A DNA stretch of 64,000 nt from JBLNBN01 sp050260015 (GTDB lineage Bacteria; Bacteroidota; Ignavibacteria; Kapaibacteriales; UBA2268). This document shows, piece by piece, positions 1 through 8,283 of the stretch. The notes below the pieces were generated by a model, which saw nothing but the letters and a program-made list of their open reading frames with translations, ran no database searches and was not told the origin of the DNA. The position numbers and the translations under genes were made by a program. Numbering within the stretch: the first letter of the stretch is position 1; every line of letters begins with the position of its first letter. Location of the stretch: assembly GCA_050260015.1 (NCBI GenBank), contig JBLNBN010000060.1, positions 1 to 64,000 on the forward strand, given 5' to 3'.

Positions 1-31
1 CGTCAAAAATCTATCGAATAATTCGATGACA

Positions 32-208
32 GTTACGCCATAGGCGTAATACATCTGTAACCGGCGCTTTGCGGCCTATAAGCAACGCCGTAGGCGTTGG
101 ACAAGAAAAGCTATTAACATCATCTGCCATTTGAGTAAAAGGCGAAGCCTTTTATGGTATCTCTGAATGACCCAACGTTTTTAATTCCATGCGTTTGCGT
201 GTCATTTC
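32..208 (+). repeat. Composite intergenic element, copy 1
   Basis: Three parts occur in order: palindrome A at 32-50 (GTTACGCC/GGCGTAA arms), palindrome B at 83-100 (CAACGCC/GGCGTTG arms), and a module at about 121-208 that starts CATCTGCCATTTGAG and contains a hairpin AAAAGGCGAAGCCTTTT. The same order and close spacing recur at 20556-20792 and 23644-23904. The gap between palindrome B and the module is about 20 nt here and 16 nt in the other two. The palindromes differ in sequence between copies while the module is conserved. No ORF is present. Confidence 0.7.
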
Positions 209-217
209 CCTGGAGAT

Positions 218-250
218 TAATCCCGCTAATCCGTCTAATCCTTATAATCC
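218..250 (+). repeat. TAATCC array, 9-bp period, four units
   Basis: TAATCC starts at 218, 227, 236 and 245, an exact 9-bp period with variable 3-nt spacers (CGC, GTC, TTA). Related TGTAAATCC wording occurs beside the second composite element near 20519-20530. Similar TAATCC/AAATCC arrays are familiar in intergenic DNA of Bacteroidota; function unknown. Confidence 0.7.
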
Positions 251-384
251 AGGTTCAGAAAAAATTGATACCCGCTTGCGCGGGTATGAATAAACCCATG
301 CAGTAATATGCGCTTAGCACGTTTATCAACGCGCGAACGCTCGTGGCGGGTCCGATAAATTATCAATGATAAATGTTAAATGAA

Positions 385-1275
385 TTAAATTCCTTCGACG
401 AATTTCTTTACGTTCGGGTCGTCGGGTATGGTGGCGAGCGCGTTGTCGATCAGGCGAGTGCGGCCGAAGAAAGCGGCGACGAGAAAGACTATCTTTTCGC
501 CCGGAAGGAATGAGTCGGGCTGCTCGAGCGTCTCGGCGAGCGCAGTGGCGACGTAGTCTATCTTAATCTCCTGGACCGAGCGAAGCTTGTTCAGGATAAT
601 CGCGTTTAGGACTTTCCGCTCATGGGTTCCCTTGGAGACGGCTTTCCGGGCCTCCTCGAGCGCGTGGAATATGATCGAGGCCCGTTCGCGCTGGGTCGGA
701 TCGAGGTAGGAGTTACGGGAGCTCATCGCCAAGCCGGTCGCTTCGCGAACCGTTGGAGCTATTACTATTTTAATCGGGAAATTGAGGTCCCTAACCATCT
801 TTTTTATAACGAGCGTCTGCTGGTAATCCTTTTGGCCGAAAACGGCTATATCAGGCATTACGGCGTTGAAGAGCTTGGCTACTACGAGCGCGACTCCGTC
901 GAAGTGGCCGGGGCGCTTTTCGCCCTCGAGAACTTCCGTTACGCCCGAAACAATAATGCCGCTGCCGAAGCCGCGCGGATACATTTCGGAGACGGTGGGG
1001 TGGAATAAATAGTCGCAGCCCGCGCTTTCGGCGATCTTCGAATCGCGTTCCAGGTCGCGGGGGTACTTATCGAAATCCTCGTTGGGTCCGAATTGCGTAG
1101 GATTAACGAAGACGGAAGCTATAACTACGTCCGCCAGCTCGCGGGAGCGCTTGATGAGTCCTGCATGCCCCTCGTGGAGATAGCCCATAGTCGGGACGAA
1201 GGATATTGTTTTACCAATTGCTTTAAGTTTGCCCGAGACGCTCTGCATCTCTTCAATTGATTTAATGATTTGCAT
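385..1275 (-). CDS. panC: Pantothenate synthetase (pantoate-beta-alanine ligase)
   Basis: Cytoplasmic enzyme that condenses pantoate with beta-alanine using ATP, giving pantothenate for coenzyme A. The product is 296 aa, close to the usual 280. It shows the nucleotidyltransferase HxGH motif (HEGHAGL, H34 and H37), FVNPTQFGPNEDFDKYPR, the FGQKDYQQ loop and a KMSKS-like MSSRNSYL. A longer frame upstream to 1371 would overlap yigZ; the start at 1275 (MQIIKSIEEM) matches where PanC normally begins. It lies 35 bp downstream of yigZ on the same strand, so co-transcription is likely. No panB or panD is nearby. Confidence 0.95.
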   Translation of the reverse strand: MQIIKSIEEMQSVSGKLKAIGKTISFVPTMGYLHEGHAGLIKRSRELADVVIASVFVNPTQFGPNEDFDKYPRDLERDSKIAESAGCDYLFHPTVSEMYPRGFGSGIIVSGVTEVLEGEKRPGHFDGVALVVAKLFNAVMPDIAVFGQKDYQQTLVIKKMVRDLNFPIKIVIAPTVREATGLAMSSRNSYLDPTQRERASIIFHALEEARKAVSKGTHERKVLNAIILNKLRSVQEIKIDYVATALAETLEQPDSFLPGEKIVFLVAAFFGRTRLIDNALATIPDDPNVKKFVEGI

Positions 1276-1310
1276 GGTATCGCCGTATTGGAAATTAATC
1301 GAAGGCAAAT

Positions 1311-1943
1311 TTACGCATTTCTGACGAGAGCGCCCGCGCGCGCGTTCGTCATCGAAGTTATTTTTTCGCAAAAATCCGCCACGTTTGAAATCGGCACTTT
1401 CGCGTTGAATTCGCAGGCGTCGGAGTACGTTTCGTCGTAGCTCGTAGCGTACTCGGCGAGCAGCCTTTTAATAAGCGTTACGTCCTCGTAAATGCAAAAC
1501 ACCTGGACGTCGGTCGTGCGCCAGAGCGTTTTGACCGCGGCGCCCTCGAGCGCTTCGATAGCCGACTGCGAGTACGCCCTCGCGAGCGGCCCAACTCCAA
1601 GCTTTGTGCCGCCGAAGTATCGCGTTACGACGCATATAATATCGGTCAGGGAAAATTTATTTAGCGCGAAAAGGATAGGCCTACCCGCCGTGCCGCTCGG
1701 CTCGCCGTCGTCGGAGTAGCGGAAGTCCAGCCCGTCGGGACCGAACCTATAAGCGAAACAATTGTGAGTTGCGTCATAAAATTCGGACCTGAGCTTTTGT
1801 AGAATTTCTTCGGCTTCGGCCCTGTCTTTTGCCGGTACGACCGTTGCGATAAAGCTGGAGCCCTTGATTTTTATCTGGGAACGGTTTACGCCGGCGATCG
1901 TAAAGTATTTGTCTTTTTCCTTGCCGTCTTCGGTTTTACTCAT
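1311..1943 (-). CDS. yigZ: YigZ/IMPACT family protein
   Basis: The 210-aa protein carries the UPF0029/IMPACT N-terminal fold: KGSSFIATVVPAKDRAEAEE, then CFAYRFG, the family signature DDGEPSGTAGRPIL and VTRYFGGTKLGVGPLARAY. The C-terminal about 70 residues match the DUF1949 ferredoxin-like domain. The eukaryotic relative IMPACT regulates GCN1/GCN2 and the bacterial function is unsettled. The start at 1943 is only 22 bp from the divergent bshA start at 1966, so each gene's promoter would have to lie inside the other's 5' end. It is transcribed toward panC, 35 bp away. Confidence 0.9.
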   Translation of the reverse strand: MSKTEDGKEKDKYFTIAGVNRSQIKIKGSSFIATVVPAKDRAEAEEILQKLRSEFYDATHNCFAYRFGPDGLDFRYSDDGEPSGTAGRPILFALNKFSLTDIICVVTRYFGGTKLGVGPLARAYSQSAIEALEGAAVKTLWRTTDVQVFCIYEDVTLIKRLLAEYATSYDETYSDACEFNAKVPISNVADFCEKITSMTNARAGALVRNA

Positions 1944-1965
1944 TTTAATATATAAAGGCAGAATT

Positions 1966-3111
1966 ATGAAAATAGGGATGGTGTGCTATCCGACTTACGG
2001 CGGCAGCGGAATCGTCGCGACCGAGCTCGGGATGGAACTCGCCGAACGAGGCCACCAGGTGCACTTTATCAGCTATGCGGCTCCGATGAGGCTCGATACG
2101 TTTCATCCGAATATATTTTACCATGAAGTGGAAATACCGCATTACCCGCTTTTCGAATTTCACATGTATACTCTCGCATTAACGGGAAAAATTATCGACG
2201 TAATAAAATATGAAAAATTGGACGTAGTCCACGTCCACTACGCCATTCCCCATGCAGTGAGCGGATTGCTGACCAAGCAAATTCTCGGGGACAAAAATAT
2301 AAAATTAATCACTACGTTGCACGGCACAGATATAACTTTGGTCGGTTTGGAGCCCGCTTTCCAGCCTATCGTGCGGTATTCCTTGCAGCAATCGGACGCC
2401 GTTACGTCGGTCTCCCAGTATTTAAAAGACAAGACTATACAACTCTTTTCACCCGAACGTCCAATAGAAGTAATTTATAATTTTATAAATCCCGAAGTCT
2501 ATAAGCCGTCCGAATGCAGATTGCGAATTCAAATAGCCGCCGAAGGAGAGCGAATCCTGGTGCATACGTCCAATTTTAGACCGGTAAAGAGGGTTACCGA
2601 CACAATACTAGTACTAGCCGAAGTATTAAAGAAATGCCCCGCTAAGCTCGTTCTAATCGGCGACGGCCCCGACAGGCACGAAGCGGAAGCTCTCGCCCGG
2701 AAGATGGGAATCTCCGAGCACGTAAAATTTCTCGGTAAGCAGACTGCACTTCCGCAGATACTATCCTGCGGGGACGTCTTTTTGCTGCCGAGCCAATCCG
2801 AAAGCTTCGGGTTAGCCGCGCTGGAGGCGATGGCGTGCGGATTGCCGGTAGTAGCGACGAGCGTGGGAGGCATTCCCGAAGTCGTCGAGCACGGCGAAAC
2901 AGGCTTCGTTACCGAAATTGGCGACACGGAACGTATGGCCAAGTATATCGTAGAACTATTTGAAAATCCAAAGAAATTGGAAGCGCTTTCCGTAAACGCG
3001 CGCAATCGCGCAGTCGAGAAATTTCACGTCGATAAGATCATTCCCCAGTACGAAGAATTATATTTGCAATTGGTTGAGGGGAAATACGCGGTTAACGGCG
3101 TCGCGCAATGA
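1966..3111 (+). CDS. bshA: N-acetyl-alpha-D-glucosaminyl L-malate synthase
   Basis: GT-B fold glycosyltransferase family 4 enzyme that joins GlcNAc from UDP-GlcNAc to L-malate, the first step of bacillithiol synthesis. The N-terminus MKIGMVCYPTYGGSGIVATE is the diagnostic BshA start. Other motifs are HVHYAIPHA, TTLHGTDITLVG, a donor-site region PSQSESFGLAALEAMACG and VVATSVGGIPEVV. Length is 381 aa, as in the family. ATG at 1966 is preceded by AAAGG; an upstream in-frame ATG at 1864 lies inside yigZ and is rejected. Bacillithiol as a low-molecular-weight thiol is consistent with Bacteroidota. bshB and bshC are not in the window. Confidence 0.95.
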   Translation: MKIGMVCYPTYGGSGIVATELGMELAERGHQVHFISYAAPMRLDTFHPNIFYHEVEIPHYPLFEFHMYTLALTGKIIDVIKYEKLDVVHVHYAIPHAVSGLLTKQILGDKNIKLITTLHGTDITLVGLEPAFQPIVRYSLQQSDAVTSVSQYLKDKTIQLFSPERPIEVIYNFINPEVYKPSECRLRIQIAAEGERILVHTSNFRPVKRVTDTILVLAEVLKKCPAKLVLIGDGPDRHEAEALARKMGISEHVKFLGKQTALPQILSCGDVFLLPSQSESFGLAALEAMACGLPVVATSVGGIPEVVEHGETGFVTEIGDTERMAKYIVELFENPKKLEALSVNARNRAVEKFHVDKIIPQYEELYLQLVEGKYAVNGVAQ

Positions 3112-3184
3112 AATACAAGCGTTAGCCGTCAATCAGTTTAAATTTAATACGTCTGAAAATCTTATTAAATTAAAGAAAGAAATT

Positions 3185-4525
3185 ATGGAATATCCGAAAA
3201 TTGTACTCAGCGATATAGAGAACTTCCACGAGTTGGGCGTATACGAAAAGAACGGCGGCTACGAGCAATTCCGCCGGGCTTTAACGCTAACTCCCGACGT
3301 TATAATCAATGAATTGAAAAAGTCGAAACTGCGGGGCAGGGGCGGCGCAGCTTTCCCAACCGGGCTAAAGTGGAGCTTTATGCCTAAGGCTAACGACAAG
3401 CCCAAATATCTCTGCATAAACGGCGACGAGAGCGAGCCCGCTTCCTTCAAGGATAGGTTGATCTTCGAAAAGAACCCTCACCAATTGATAGAGGGAATAC
3501 TGATAGCCGCCTACGCGATGAATATAACGACGACCTATATTTATATACGCGGCGAATACCATCGCTGGATCCGATTAATGCAGAAAGCCCTCGACGACGC
3601 CTACGCTGCCGGATATATCGGGGACGGTATGAAGAAAACGTTCGGCAAGGACTTCACGACGAATATCTATATCCATAAAGGCGCCGGGGCGTATATCTGC
3701 GGCGAGGAAACTGCGCTTATGAACTCCATACAGGGCGAGCGCGGATACCCGAGATTCAAGCCGCCTTTCCCGGCAAACTTCGGCCTTTGGGGCATGCCCA
3801 CGACTATAAATAACGTCGAAACAATTGCGACGGTCCCGGCCATTATGAAAATGGGGGGCGAGGAGTATTCCCGAATCGGGGCGGAGCAACACCCAGGCAC
3901 ATTGCTGTTCGGCGTCTCCGGCCACGTCAATCGTCCAGGAGTTTATGAGCTTCCCACGGGAACGCTGCTGACCGAAATTATTAACGACGTCTGCGGCGGC
4001 GTACCGGGCAACAAAAAGATAAAAGCCGTTATCCCGGGCGGATCTTCTATGCCGCCCTTGAGGGGCGATAAGCTGGAAGGCGTTCGCATGGACGAGGAAT
4101 CGCTTAAGCTGCACGGCACGCACATCGGCACGGGAGGCATCGTCGTGATGGACGAGGACACCGACCTTGTAAAAGTCACTGTGCGAATAGCGCGGTTCTA
4201 CCATCATGAGTCCTGCGGGCAGTGCACGCCCTGCCGCGAAGGTTGCGGTTGGATGGAAAAGATACTAAGGCGCATAGAGCGCGGCGAGGGTACGCGCAAC
4301 GATATGGATATGCTTATTTCGGTCGCGAACAACATCGAAGGAAATACGATTTGCGCCCTCGGCGACGCGGCGGCATGGGCCGTTCGCGGATTCGTTGCAA
4401 CTTTCCCGGAGGAGTTCGAGCGCGCCGTCAACGAGAGACGAACTTACGTCGCTCCTAACCAGGTCCACAGCAAACGCGGCACTAAGGAGGAACTTGTTTT
4501 CGAGTCGCCCTCTCCAATGGCTTAA
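3185..4525 (+). CDS. nuoF: NADH-quinone oxidoreductase subunit F (NuoF-like)
   Basis: FMN- and NADH-binding subunit of the complex I peripheral arm. The 446-aa product has the FMN loop GRGGAAFPTGLKW (51-63), the NADH-site segment GDESEPASFKDR, GAGAYICGEETAL, an SLBB region (GVYELPTGTLLTEI) and the N3 [4Fe-4S] ligands in SCGQCTPCREG (about 343-353) with the fourth Cys in NTICALGD (about 389). An in-frame ATG at 3074 overlaps bshA; ATG 3185 after AAAGAAAG fits the NuoF N-terminus. No nuoE or nuoG is adjacent, which is unusual. A hydrogenase or formate dehydrogenase diaphorase subunit is a less likely alternative. Confidence 0.88.
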   Translation: MEYPKIVLSDIENFHELGVYEKNGGYEQFRRALTLTPDVIINELKKSKLRGRGGAAFPTGLKWSFMPKANDKPKYLCINGDESEPASFKDRLIFEKNPHQLIEGILIAAYAMNITTTYIYIRGEYHRWIRLMQKALDDAYAAGYIGDGMKKTFGKDFTTNIYIHKGAGAYICGEETALMNSIQGERGYPRFKPPFPANFGLWGMPTTINNVETIATVPAIMKMGGEEYSRIGAEQHPGTLLFGVSGHVNRPGVYELPTGTLLTEIINDVCGGVPGNKKIKAVIPGGSSMPPLRGDKLEGVRMDEESLKLHGTHIGTGGIVVMDEDTDLVKVTVRIARFYHHESCGQCTPCREGCGWMEKILRRIERGEGTRNDMDMLISVANNIEGNTICALGDAAAWAVRGFVATFPEEFERAVNERRTYVAPNQVHSKRGTKEELVFESPSPMA

Positions 4526-6003
4526 TTAGTCGCTTTAGCAGGTTTTGATCGCCGGAATAATCTCTTTATTTCGGCGATTTCTTTTTGCGTAAAGAATCCG
4601 CTCGCTTTGAGAAGGATACCGAACAGAACCAGCGACGCGATCCTAATTAGGATTGCCGGGAGCGAATCCATACCGTTCGTTATTAGATAGACCGGGAAAA
4701 AAGTGAGCGCGCAGAGACCGAAGAGTATGGCGATACGGCGCCATTCGTAATTTATGGGGTAAATCTTTCTCGTATAAAAATATAGAACGCTCGCGCTGGT
4801 CAGGTAACCGGCTACCGACGCCCAAGCGGCGCCCGAGTAATTAAGAGATGGAATCAGGAGGAAGTTCATTCCGATCTTAACTATTACCGCGGCTAACACG
4901 GCCACTGTGATCAACTCCGTTTTTTTCTTGATTAAAAATCCAGCAGTCAGATTTGTAAAGACGCCGTTAAAGTAGTAGCTGATGAGTATTATTGGAACTA
5001 TGTAAAGCCCGCTCCAGTACTCCGGATTGATTAACTTGCCGCCCACGAAAGGTATTTTTACCGCGTATTCGATAAATAAAGAAGTGAAAAGGAAAATTGC
5101 CGCGCAAATCATCGTAAAGTAGGTGAGCACCCGGCTGTACATATCTTTAGAGCCCTCTTCCTTATAATTGCTTAAATAGAACGGCTTCCAGGCGTATTCG
5201 AAAACCGATACGAAAACGAGCATCGGCAGCGCAAGCCGCATATTTACCGAGAACATACCTACCGTCTCGGAATTGGTAAGAGCTTTTAGTATAGGTCTGT
5301 CGGCGATTTGCAATAGAACTGAAGAAAACGCCGCAGGCACTGTCGGCAGGCCTAAGCGGAACATCTGTTTTAGCAGCTTCCAGTCGAAATCCAGAGTGAA
5401 GTATTTAATAATTTCAGGGATGAAAATTGCCACGCCTATTATGGAGGCGATCAATTGCGCCAGGAAAATGCCTTCGCCGCCGTACCTGAAGTAAACTATA
5501 AACAAGAAATTGAGTACGACTGTAATAACTATAAGAGCGAAGCGCGTGGCGGCGAATCTCATAGCTTTCCGGTTCATTCGCAGGACCGCGTAGGGGATTA
5601 CCATCCACGTGTCGAATATAGGGATCATCGCCGCATATTGAAACATACGAAGACTGCCCTCAATTTCCAGCCATTCGTAGATTTGCCGCGAAAAGCCCAT
5701 TACCAGCGAAGTCCATACTATCCCAAGCGCCATTATTATAAAGAACGAATGCGAGAAAACCTTCTTCTCGTGGTAATTGTCTCCCTCCCGGAAATAACGG
5801 AAGAAAGAAGACTCCATACCAAGCGTAAAGAAGATGGCAATAATACTCATTAGGGCGAAGAGGTAAGTTACGTCGCCGACGACGCTCTTTGAAACGTAAT
5901 TGGTATAGAGAGGGGTCAGGAAGAACGTTAAGAATCTTCCTAACACTATGAAAAAGCCATATATTAAAGTATCGGTAGCGAGGGTTTTAATTCTACTTGA
6001 CAT
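4522..6003 (-). CDS. Wzx-type oligosaccharide flippase
   Basis: The 493-aa polytopic inner-membrane protein has about 12-14 hydrophobic segments and belongs to the MATE/MOP superfamily of polysaccharide flippases. These move undecaprenyl-linked oligosaccharides across the membrane. Typical features are the N-terminal DTLIYGFFIVLGRFLTFFL helix, the following LYTNYVSKSVVGDV loop and a Lys/Arg-rich C-terminal tail (RLFRRSKPAKATN). No glycosyltransferase or polymerase genes sit beside it, so the substrate cannot be guessed. Its stop overlaps the convergent nuoF stop by 4 bp. Assignment rests on hydropathy and overall resemblance, not on catalytic residues. Confidence 0.8.
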   Translation of the reverse strand: MSSRIKTLATDTLIYGFFIVLGRFLTFFLTPLYTNYVSKSVVGDVTYLFALMSIIAIFFTLGMESSFFRYFREGDNYHEKKVFSHSFFIIMALGIVWTSLVMGFSRQIYEWLEIEGSLRMFQYAAMIPIFDTWMVIPYAVLRMNRKAMRFAATRFALIVITVVLNFLFIVYFRYGGEGIFLAQLIASIIGVAIFIPEIIKYFTLDFDWKLLKQMFRLGLPTVPAAFSSVLLQIADRPILKALTNSETVGMFSVNMRLALPMLVFVSVFEYAWKPFYLSNYKEEGSKDMYSRVLTYFTMICAAIFLFTSLFIEYAVKIPFVGGKLINPEYWSGLYIVPIILISYYFNGVFTNLTAGFLIKKKTELITVAVLAAVIVKIGMNFLLIPSLNYSGAAWASVAGYLTSASVLYFYTRKIYPINYEWRRIAILFGLCALTFFPVYLITNGMDSLPAILIRIASLVLFGILLKASGFFTQKEIAEIKRLFRRSKPAKATN

Positions 6004-6048
6004 TCGGCGCCGTAAAAGGAATACAAATTACCGAAAAAATAGAATATA

Positions 6049-8115
6049 TTAAAAGCCCGCCACGAGGACCTTTGTTGCAACGACTTCGCCCAGAGCTTCG
6101 ATCGCAATAATAACCAAGCCTGGGTCAAGCTCATCCAGTATAAATTCAAAATTTTCCCCGCGAACTGAGCAATTAAAATCTCGCTGGAAAATTAACCTGC
6201 CAGCGGCGTCGTAGGCGCGAAGAGCATGCCGCCCGACTTCGGACGCGACGAATTTAACCCCGGCCCTGCCGTCGGAGGAGCGCGTAAACGAAGTAGCTTC
6301 AGCTTTTACGATCCTGTTGTCCAAAAGTCTTTTCCCGCCCCTATCGCAATAGACCAGGTTTAGTTCCTTGCCCTCGGTCGTTAAACTTATAGATTTTAGC
6401 TTATCCGTAAAGAAAGCTTGTTCTATTACTATTGAATCCCTTTCTACGGCTCCAAGGAGCGGCGCGCACTCAATTTCCGCAATAAGCGAACGCTCGGGGG
6501 CCGTGGCAGCTTCGGGTTGGATGGTGAGACGAATCCTATCGAAGTCCTTAATTTGGTTAATCAATCTTCCTTTAGAAAGCGCCTTGAAAAATAGCATTTG
6601 TCGCGGCAGGGAAACAACGATCGAATCGAGCGAATAATTTGAAGCAATTACTGAATCTGCCGGGGAAGTCGCGTAGATGCCCGTCCTGAAATTATCAAGC
6701 TTCGGATCTACCTCGGCCGATTCAACTTCCGGCCATATCCTAAGCATGGTTGCGCCGTGAGCCGTGGCCGAAAGCGTAACGTCGCGAATAAACGTGCAAT
6801 CGAGCATGCTGAAGAAAATGCGAGCAGTGTCCTTGAACGAGCCCTGCTGAAAGCTATTAAAGCTTACGTCAAGGTCGACTGATTGGTTTGGAGCAAGTGG
6901 GTAGTTCTTTATCGCAGCAGCGTCCAGGCTAAACCCCAGGGTCCCTGAAAGCAGGACAACGGAATCGATAACGATTGGGAATTTTGGGCGATTGCTTATC
7001 GTTAGCGGCAACGTTGCCGGCGCTCCAACCCAGACGTTGCCGAAATCCATTTGGCTTACCCCGACGCTGTCCTTCCATATGAAAGCTGTTAAACTCACCT
7101 TCACGTCCATGGCGCCTTTGCCGTCTTTAAGCTTTAATGTGAATTCAGCCTGCTGTATCCCGAACTTAATGTCAATTTTAGGAGAATAGAGCACATTGAG
7201 AGACAAACCCTCGTTCGGAACGTTAAGCGGCGTAGCAGGCGGATTTACTACGCTAAAAACCGAGGCGTTAGGGCCGGCGACGGGTGAGATCGATTCAATA
7301 GAAAGCGGGGAGCTCCCCGGCCTAATAACGACAGGTAAAACCTTGCTGCCGCAAATAAGAGAATCGCCGTAATCCAATGACCTGGTAACGCTAAAAACGG
7401 ATCCGTCAATAATTGCATGGAACGGAACGATAAGCGTATCCATGCAGGCAGCGTTCATAAATACTCTAACGGAGGAATATATTTCCTGGCTGCTTGGAAA
7501 ATTGAACTCTAAAGGTATTTGCGCCGTATCGCCGGCGGCGACGTTGCGAACCTGAAATCCTAGCTTCTGCGTGCCGAATAAAACGCTATCCAGGCGGACC
7601 GGCTCAAATCCAAGATTCGTAAAATTGATAGTGTCGCGAAGCGTTAGTCCCGCCGCTACGGAGCCATGGTCTAAATTGTAGGGGTTGAACGTATAAAGAG
7701 TATTTGTCGAGCTTCCGCTCAGGTCAATGTTTAACTCCATTGGGAGATAATTTGTCCAAATCGTAAGACGCGCAGTTTTAAGCGACGTATCGCCTTTGAC
7801 GTAAGTAAATTTAACGGTAAGATTAAGAGCGTTCTCTCCATTATCGAACGGGGGAAGATCTATATCGTTATTTAGCAAAGGATTATTTACGATAGAGAAA
7901 TAGCTCGCATCGGGGCCGCTGATGACTGGGTTGCGCAAAATCTTTACGGTTTCAAAGTCAAAATTCTTAATCACAATATCTTTGGTAACGTAGGAACCAG
8001 GGCAGCTCTCTTCAAAATATAAGCTCTTGGTATAGTCTATTACGTCGGCATTAGCCGCATTAAGAGTAACGGCCATAAACGCGTAAAATAGCATAAAATA
8101 AAAAGTTTTCATCAT
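6049..8115 (-). CDS. Secreted HYDIN-like multidomain protein
   Basis: The 688-aa protein has an N-terminal signal peptide (MMKTFYFMLFYAFMAVTLNA). Repeated beta-sandwich segments of the choice-of-anchor-D/ASPM-SPD2-HYDIN type follow, recognisable by recurring phrases such as VKILRNPVISGPDASYFSIV, NFTNLGFEPVRLDSVLFG, SIESISPVAGPNASVFSVV and LTISNRPKFPIVIDSVVLL. The C-terminus (RHALRAYDAAGRLIFQRDF, then LDPGLVIIAIEALGEVVATK) resembles a divergent T9SS sorting domain but is less clear than in the neighbours. ATG 8115 follows AGGAGC; a second ATG lies immediately after. It is divergent from the Omp28 cluster, suggesting a shared surface role. Function is not known. Confidence 0.75.
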   Translation of the reverse strand: MMKTFYFMLFYAFMAVTLNAANADVIDYTKSLYFEESCPGSYVTKDIVIKNFDFETVKILRNPVISGPDASYFSIVNNPLLNNDIDLPPFDNGENALNLTVKFTYVKGDTSLKTARLTIWTNYLPMELNIDLSGSSTNTLYTFNPYNLDHGSVAAGLTLRDTINFTNLGFEPVRLDSVLFGTQKLGFQVRNVAAGDTAQIPLEFNFPSSQEIYSSVRVFMNAACMDTLIVPFHAIIDGSVFSVTRSLDYGDSLICGSKVLPVVIRPGSSPLSIESISPVAGPNASVFSVVNPPATPLNVPNEGLSLNVLYSPKIDIKFGIQQAEFTLKLKDGKGAMDVKVSLTAFIWKDSVGVSQMDFGNVWVGAPATLPLTISNRPKFPIVIDSVVLLSGTLGFSLDAAAIKNYPLAPNQSVDLDVSFNSFQQGSFKDTARIFFSMLDCTFIRDVTLSATAHGATMLRIWPEVESAEVDPKLDNFRTGIYATSPADSVIASNYSLDSIVVSLPRQMLFFKALSKGRLINQIKDFDRIRLTIQPEAATAPERSLIAEIECAPLLGAVERDSIVIEQAFFTDKLKSISLTTEGKELNLVYCDRGGKRLLDNRIVKAEATSFTRSSDGRAGVKFVASEVGRHALRAYDAAGRLIFQRDFNCSVRGENFEFILDELDPGLVIIAIEALGEVVATKVLVAGF

Positions 8116-8140
8116 TTGCTCCTGTTCCGATTTATCAGCG

Positions 8141-8172
8141 TAAATTTATGTAAAATCGAGATATTCTCCAAA
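8141..8172 (-). promoter_or_regulatory. Candidate Bacteroidota-type promoter for the 8115 gene
   Basis: Read on the minus strand: TTTG (8172-8169), 20-nt spacer, TAAATTTA (8148-8141). This matches TTTG-N19-21-TAnnTTTG except for the last base of the -7 box. It lies 26 bp upstream of the start codon at 8115. Confidence 0.5.
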
Positions 8173-8283
8173 TTTATTTTGCTTAATGAAAAGATTTTAA
8201 AATTTATTTTCAAAAATTAAATATTTTTCCTTAATATTGCAATTGATTGTTCTCATTATCTGAGTTATTGGCGGAATAGGAGT

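Larger units (their letters stand above)
1..384. other. Non-coding left-edge region with repeats
   Basis: No credible gene is seen here; the first coding sequence is the 3' end of panC at 385. The stretch holds inverted repeats at 12-26, 32-50 and 83-100, a conserved module at 121-208 that recurs twice elsewhere in the window, a four-unit TAATCC array at 218-250 and a hairpin at 269-286 (TACCCG stem, GGGTA return). The region downstream of panC might also contain its terminator; the 269-286 hairpin is the only candidate, but it has no clear T-tract on the minus strand. Confidence 0.7.

Noticed and set aside
622..1008. Plus-strand frame of 128 codons inside panC
   Set aside because: It lies wholly antisense to a confidently identified enzyme gene and has no recognisable domain or ribosome site.
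3141..3171. A 9-bp AT-only inverted repeat just upstream of nuoF
   Set aside because: The stem is made only of A-T pairs with a 13-nt loop; it is too weak to call a regulatory hairpin or terminator in AT-rich spacer.
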